Shown here: positions 1-5,164 of the stretch, piece by piece
How the letters are laid out: every line of letters begins with the position of its first letter
How positions within the stretch are numbered: the stretch's first letter is position 1
NCBI GenBank assembly: GCA_013153375.1
Contig: JAADEN010000209.1
Location: 1-5,164 of the forward strand
Reading direction: 5' to 3'
DNA length: 5,164 nt
From: Chloroflexota bacterium
GTDB lineage: Bacteria; Chloroflexota; Anaerolineae; Anaerolineales; DRMV01
Program-made: the position numbers and the translations under genes
The notes under the pieces: generated by a model
Seen by the model: only the letters and a program-made list of their open reading frames with translations
Database searches by the model: none
What the model was told of the DNA's origin: nothing

Positions 1-82
1 CGCGGCGACTTACAGCCTCGACCTGGAGGCGACGGCTCCCCTTGGCATACCCCCTATCGTCCGGCTGGGCCTCGGGCGAGAT

Positions 83-2854
<2,772 letters not shown>

Positions 2855-2859
2855 GTTCG

Positions 2860-2865
2860 CTCCTT
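2860..2865 (-). promoter_or_regulatory. Ribosome binding site of the ATPase gene
   Basis: The minus strand reads AAGGAG, 5 nt before the ATG at 2854. This strong Shine-Dalgarno match fixes the ATPase start and argues against the 87-codon upstream extension of the same open frame. Confidence 0.85.
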
Positions 2866-2898
2866 GGACATAAGCATCGGGCCGGTCGTCCAGGTGGG

Positions 2899-3351
2899 TC
2901 AGGGGGAACCCTCCGGGGGCGGGCCGGGCGCGCGCTGGGCCTGCCAGGCCCGCCAGGCGCCGCGCCAGGGCTCGGAGCCCCAGCGGGGACGCTTCGGCAA
3001 GGTGACCTGGCTCAAATGAGGCACGAGTTGGAGCACGACCCGGGTGATCGCATCCCAGTCCTCGGCTTGCAGCGCGTCTTCCAGAGCCGCGGCCAACTCG
3101 GCCGCCCACTCCCATTCCAGGCGGAATTGATCGGCTTTGAGCCAGTAGTCGCGTTTTTCCCAGGCCGCGGTGGTGGTCTCGACCGTGGAGGCGATCTCCC
3201 GCAGCGTCAAGATGAGGAAGGCCACCATGTCGCGGGTTTGGTCGTTCAGGGCGTCGTGTTGGGCCAACGCGCGTACCGTTTGGGCCAACATTTGCAACAA
3301 GCGTCGGCGTTGTTGCGCCAAAGTTTGTGAGCGAAAGACGCGCGTCACCAC
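2899..3351 (-). CDS. Uncharacterised Trp-rich helical protein, 150 aa
   Basis: I do not recognise this protein. It has no signal peptide and no convincing membrane segment, so it is probably cytoplasmic. Residues 8-115 look almost wholly alpha-helical, with Leu/Ala/Gln-rich stretches (8-60) and a charged segment (63-115). The tail 119-150 is rich in Pro, Arg and Trp. There are nine tryptophans (64, 70, 80, 82, 99, 124, 129, 133, 136), about 6% of residues, which is unusually high. The start is GTG at 3351, with GGGAG 5 nt upstream; a second GTG directly follows at 3348 and could be used instead. The stop is 44 nt before the ATPase start on the same strand with no terminator between, so co-transcription with the pump is likely. 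A regulatory or accessory role for the pump is only an inference from position. The antisense frame is also open, but the RBS, promoter and spacing favour this strand. Confidence 0.72.
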   Translation of the reverse strand: MVTRVFRSQTLAQQRRRLLQMLAQTVRALAQHDALNDQTRDMVAFLILTLREIASTVETTTAAWEKRDYWLKADQFRLEWEWAAELAAALEDALQAEDWDAITRVVLQLVPHLSQVTLPKRPRWGSEPWRGAWRAWQAQRAPGPPPEGSP

Positions 3352-3364
3352 TCGGGCTCCCGAG
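3351..3364 (-). repeat. Perfect palindrome over the RBS and start of the small gene
   Basis: The sequence CTCGGG-CT-CCCGAG is a perfect 6-bp inverted repeat with a 2-nt centre. On the minus strand it contains the GGGAG ribosome binding site, and its last base is the first G of the GTG start codon. In RNA it could fold as a 5-bp stem with a GAGC tetraloop. It may control translation of the small gene and its ATPase partner, or act as a DNA operator. The palindrome is directly visible; the function is inferred. Confidence 0.5.
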
Positions 3365-3404
3365 ATAAAGTTAAAGCGAACCGGAGGCGCGCCCCGGCGA
3401 GGTC

Positions 3405-3413
3405 ATTATAACA
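3405..3413 (-). promoter_or_regulatory. Extended -10 promoter of the small gene-ATPase operon
   Basis: The minus strand reads TGTTATAAT, a perfect TATAAT preceded by the TGn extended -10 element, in an AT-rich island within GC-rich DNA. No good -35 hexamer is seen at 16-18 bp spacing (GGACGA is the nearest), as is usual for extended -10 promoters. The predicted transcript start is near 3398, giving a leader of about 47 nt to the GTG at 3351. It lies downstream of the kinase terminator, so the operon has its own promoter. Confidence 0.7.
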
Positions 3414-3504
3414 TAACCCCTGGCGCGGTCGTCCGCTGCTGGGCAGGCCGGACGCCGCGGCTTCGGCATCCTTTGCGCGCCTCCCGGGCCGCGGCCGGGG
3501 CCAC

Positions 3505-3537
3505 AAAACACGCCCCAGGCCGTCGGTCTGGGGCGTG
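3505..3537 (-). terminator. Intrinsic terminator of the kinase gene
   Basis: On the minus strand a 13-pair hairpin (3537-3509; ten Watson-Crick outer pairs CACGCCCCAG/CTGGGGCGTG, one wobble and two inner C-G pairs, 3-nt loop) is followed at once by TTTTGT. It begins about 85 nt beyond the kinase stop codon and ends before the next promoter at 3413. The T-tract lies only on the minus-strand side, so termination is directional. The T-run is short (four Ts, then GT), but the stem is very stable. Confidence 0.82.
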
Positions 3538-3622
3538 GAGGATGGCGTGCCGTCGCCCGTCCTCGTGGGCCGGGCCGCAAAATCTTGTCCCCCGCTCAAA
3601 AGGCCTGGCCTCAAAAAGGGCC

Positions 3623-4741
3623 TCATTCCTCCTCTTGCGTCACGGGGATGAGGAACTCGACGAATTCGCCCTCGCCCGCCTCCAGCGGCTCCACCGTGAG
3701 GGAGCCGCCCAAAATTTCCACCTGCTCGCGCAGCAGGCGCAGCGCCTCGTCGGCCTCCTGGATTTCCTCGGTCGAGGCCTCCTCTTGCGCCCAGCGTTTG
3801 CTGTCGGCCTGCACCCGCAGGAAGATCTGGCGGGGCTGGAAGTCCAGCACCACCTCGACCTGGCTGGCGTGGCCGTAGGTCACCGCGCGGGTGACGGCCT
3901 CCTGCACGGCCCGAAAGATGAGCATTTGCAGGTAGCGGGCCAGTTTGGGCGGCGTGCCCTGAACCTGCAATTGGGTGCGCGCGTCGTGGCGCTTTTCCAC
4001 CATCTGCAAGTAGCGTTGCACCGCGGCCACCAGGCCCAGGTCGTCCAGGGTCAGGGGCCGCAGTTCGGTGATGAAAGCCCGCACCTGTTGGAAGGTGGTG
4101 TTGGCCGCCCGACGCAGGTTGTCCAGTTCTTTGCCCGCCTCTTCGGGGCTGCTCTCGAACAAACGGTAGGCGATGTCGGCCTGGAGGATGAAGTTGGCCA
4201 GGGCCTGCGCGGGCCCATCGTGCACCTGGCGGGCCAGACGCCGCCGCACCCGCTCCTCGGCTTCGATGACCATCTTGACCAGTTCCACCGAGGCCGGTGT
4301 GGGGCCATCGCGGCGGGCCTGCTGCTCGCCCCAGTCGGCCACTTGCTCCAGCGCCTCGATGTATTGCACCAGCAACTCCCGGTACATCTCCAGGGTCTTG
4401 CGTTGGTTTTCCAGCCCTTCCACTTGCCCGCGCATGAGCAGGTGGCGTTTTTGCGTTTCCAGCGCGGTTTCGTAGCCCTTGAGCACATCCTGGGTGTGGC
4501 CGCGGCGCACGGCCTGCTTGAGATAAGCGATGATGGAGGCGCTCTGCTGGCCCAACCGCTCGCTCTCTTCTTTGACCCGATCCGCGGTCATGCGCAGTTC
4601 CCGCAGACGGCGGTCGATGCGGTCCAACTCCTTCTGGGCCCAGGCCAGCCGCTCCTGGGCCGGTGAGATGGTCGCCGCGGGCTCCTCTTGCAGGTCCATG
4701 TCGGGCTCGTCGCGGAAGAATCCATAATCGTCTTGAGGCAT
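3623..4741 (-). CDS. DegS-like sensor histidine kinase with degenerate ATPase domain
   Basis: Predicted 372-aa cytoplasmic protein without membrane segments. Residues 1-25 are acidic; 26-165 form long charged helices, probably coiled coil, like the DegS sensor region. Residues 155-250 are a HisKA_3 dimerisation domain with phospho-acceptor H174 in HDGPAQ (HDxxxQ, intact) and the family stretch LRPLTLDDLGL (227-237). Residues 265-368 align with HATPase_c, but the ATP-binding boxes are altered: the N-box Asn is R285 (EAVTR), the G1 box D-x-G-x-G reads A312-D-S-K-R316, and the G2 glycines are missing around 331-337, although the following REQVEILGG fits the family. It is close in length to DegS (about 385 aa). 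Autophosphorylation is therefore doubtful; phosphatase, phosphotransfer or scaffold roles are possible. No response regulator is adjacent. The start is ATG at 4741, with AGGGAG 6 nt upstream. Family assignment is firm; biochemical activity is inferred. Confidence 0.9.
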   Translation of the reverse strand: MPQDDYGFFRDEPDMDLQEEPAATISPAQERLAWAQKELDRIDRRLRELRMTADRVKEESERLGQQSASIIAYLKQAVRRGHTQDVLKGYETALETQKRHLLMRGQVEGLENQRKTLEMYRELLVQYIEALEQVADWGEQQARRDGPTPASVELVKMVIEAEERVRRRLARQVHDGPAQALANFILQADIAYRLFESSPEEAGKELDNLRRAANTTFQQVRAFITELRPLTLDDLGLVAAVQRYLQMVEKRHDARTQLQVQGTPPKLARYLQMLIFRAVQEAVTRAVTYGHASQVEVVLDFQPRQIFLRVQADSKRWAQEEASTEEIQEADEALRLLREQVEILGGSLTVEPLEAGEGEFVEFLIPVTQEEE

Positions 4742-4747
4742 GGTGCG

Positions 4748-4753
4748 CTCCCT
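4748..4753 (-). promoter_or_regulatory. Ribosome binding site of the kinase gene
   Basis: The minus strand reads AGGGAG, 6 nt before the ATG at 4741. It settles the start, because the reading frame stays open upstream to a TTG at 4876 that lies at the -10 promoter element. Confidence 0.85.
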
Positions 4754-4843
4754 GAAGGGCCCCGGAGGGCCGATGTGAGGTGGCCTGCGGATCGCCGAGG
4801 GCGTGCGATGGTGGGGTGGTCGCGGGGCCTGGAGGACCTGCCC

Positions 4844-4872
4844 CTGACCGCGACCCGCGTCTGAAGTATAAT
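4844..4872 (+). promoter_or_regulatory. Sigma70-type promoter of aroK
   Basis: CTGACC (4844-4849, four of six matches to TTGACA), a 17-bp spacer, then a perfect TATAAT (4867-4872). Predicted transcription start is near 4879, giving a leader of about 50 nt before the ATG at 4929. The spacing is optimal and the only downstream plus-strand gene is aroK. The -10 overlaps the -10 of the divergent kinase promoter. Confidence 0.72.
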
Positions 4873-4893
4873 CCAAAACCCGTGCTTCTACAA
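4865..4893 (-). promoter_or_regulatory. Divergent promoter of the kinase gene
   Basis: On the minus strand, TTGTAG (4893-4888, a weak -35 keeping TTG), a 17-bp spacer, then TATACT (4870-4865, five of six matches to TATAAT). Predicted start near 4858, leaving a GC-rich leader of about 116 nt before the kinase ATG. The -10 shares four bases with the aroK -10. The -35 is poor, so this call is weaker than the aroK promoter. Confidence 0.5.
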
Positions 4894-4902
4894 CGCGCGC
4901 GT
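4893..4902. repeat. ACGCGCGCGT palindrome
   Basis: A perfect 10-bp self-complementary alternating purine-pyrimidine stretch in the aroK leader, just upstream of the kinase -35 on the minus strand. It could be part of an operator, but alternating CG runs also arise by chance in GC-rich DNA. Confidence 0.3.
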
Positions 4903-4913
4903 CAATTTGCTTT

Positions 4914-4926
4914 CAACGAGTCGTTG
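4914..4926 (+). repeat. Palindrome before the aroK start codon
   Basis: CAACGA-G-TCGTTG is a perfect 6-bp inverted repeat around a single G, ending 2 nt before the aroK ATG. It overlaps the only weak Shine-Dalgarno-like bases (CGAG, 4917-4920). It resembles an operator or a short translational control hairpin. The CAACG half-site also occurs at 4891-4895. The symmetry is directly seen; any function is inferred. Confidence 0.45.
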
Positions 4927-4928
4927 TC

Positions 4929-5164
4929 ATGCACCTGTTGTTCCTGTACGGCCCGCCGGGCGCGGGCAAGACCACCGTCGGACGCCTGGCCGCCCAGGCC
5001 CTGGACCTGCCTTTCGTGGACCTGGACGCGCGCATCGCGCAGGACGCGGGCCGCTCCATCGCCGACCTCTTCGCCATGGAGGGGGAAGCCGGCTTTCGGC
5101 AGCGGGAGGCCGCGGCGCTGAGCGCGGTCATCCGCCAGGCGCCCTCGCCGCGCGGCGCGGTGGT
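4929..5164 (+). CDS. aroK: Shikimate kinase, N-terminal part (cut by window end)
   Basis: Cytoplasmic enzyme that phosphorylates shikimate at the 3-hydroxyl with ATP, the fifth step of the shikimate pathway to chorismate and aromatic amino acids. Seen in the 78 complete codons: P-loop GPPGAGKTT (8-16) after a short hydrophobic strand; DLD at 31-33, where D33 is the shikimate-binding Asp of the family; GRSIADLFAMEGEAGFR (41-57), a near-perfect family signature in which R57 matches the shikimate-binding Arg. The reading frame is open to the window edge, where the family's GGG motif would follow soon, so about half the protein is missing. A C-terminal fusion to another aro enzyme cannot be ruled out. 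The ATG at 4929 is chosen because the P-loop then sits at the usual distance and no in-frame ATG, GTG or TTG lies just upstream. The ribosome binding site is weak (CGAG). It is divergent from the kinase gene, with overlapping promoters. Confidence 0.93.
   Translation, partial: MHLLFLYGPPGAGKTTVGRLAAQALDLPFVDLDARIAQDAGRSIADLFAMEGEAGFRQREAAALSAVIRQAPSPRGAV

Noticed and set aside
15..30. GCCTC/GAGGC hairpin downstream of the ATPase as its terminator
   Set aside because: The stem has only 5 bp and no T-tract follows on the minus strand; the real terminator may lie outside the window.
2855..3115. An 87-residue N-terminal extension of the ATPase
   Set aside because: It overlaps the small gene, is Arg/Gly/Pro-rich and unlike the family, and the strong RBS is at the internal ATG at 2854.
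3345..3626. A 93-codon minus-strand frame in the intergenic region
   Set aside because: It contains the terminator hairpin and the -10 promoter, has Pro/Arg/Gly-rich composition and lacks an RBS.
3170..4666. A 498-codon plus-strand open frame across the small gene, the gap and the kinase
   Set aside because: Antisense to two supported genes, spans the terminator and promoter region, and shows no domain.
4742..4876. A 45-residue upstream extension of the kinase from TTG
   Set aside because: The TTG lies at the -10 element, upstream of the predicted transcript start, and the ATG at 4741 has a strong RBS.

Overview
The window is a GC-rich, gene-dense stretch of bacterial chromosome with four genes. 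Three are on the minus strand: a P-type Ca2+-type ATPase, a small unknown protein, and a DegS-like histidine kinase. One is on the plus strand: the 5' part of a shikimate kinase gene cut by the window edge. High GC, a DegS/LiaS-type cytoplasmic kinase and a PacL-type calcium pump would suit a member of the Chloroflexota (Anaerolineae-like). This is a tentative reading of protein style, because the window holds no rRNA or other phylogenetic marker.

Layout from left to right. Positions 1-82 lie downstream of the ATPase stop and hold no gene I can support, only a 5-bp hairpin (15-30) without a T-tract. The ATPase occupies 83-2854 (minus). Forty-four bases upstream of it lies a 150-aa tryptophan-rich helical protein (2899-3351, minus). 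The two probably form one operon, read from an extended -10 promoter at 3405-3413. The 271-bp gap 3352-3622 holds that promoter, a palindrome covering the ribosome binding site of the small gene, and a strong intrinsic terminator (3505-3537) that ends the kinase transcript and insulates the ATPase operon. The kinase gene is 3623-4741 (minus). The 187-bp gap 4742-4928 holds two divergent promoters whose -10 elements overlap on the same AGTATAAT sequence. The rightward one drives aroK (4929 to the window end).

How the genes work together: the small protein and the pump are probably co-transcribed, so the small protein may serve the pump or calcium homeostasis, but no known function supports this. 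The kinase keeps its phospho-acceptor histidine and the HDxxxQ motif. The N, G1 and G2 boxes of its ATP-binding domain are altered, so it looks like a pseudokinase, or a protein acting as phosphatase, phosphotransfer partner or scaffold. No response regulator lies in the window. The kinase and the aromatic amino acid gene aroK share a bidirectional promoter region. I found no mobile element, CRISPR array, tRNA or rRNA. The most notable item is the degenerate DegS-like kinase.
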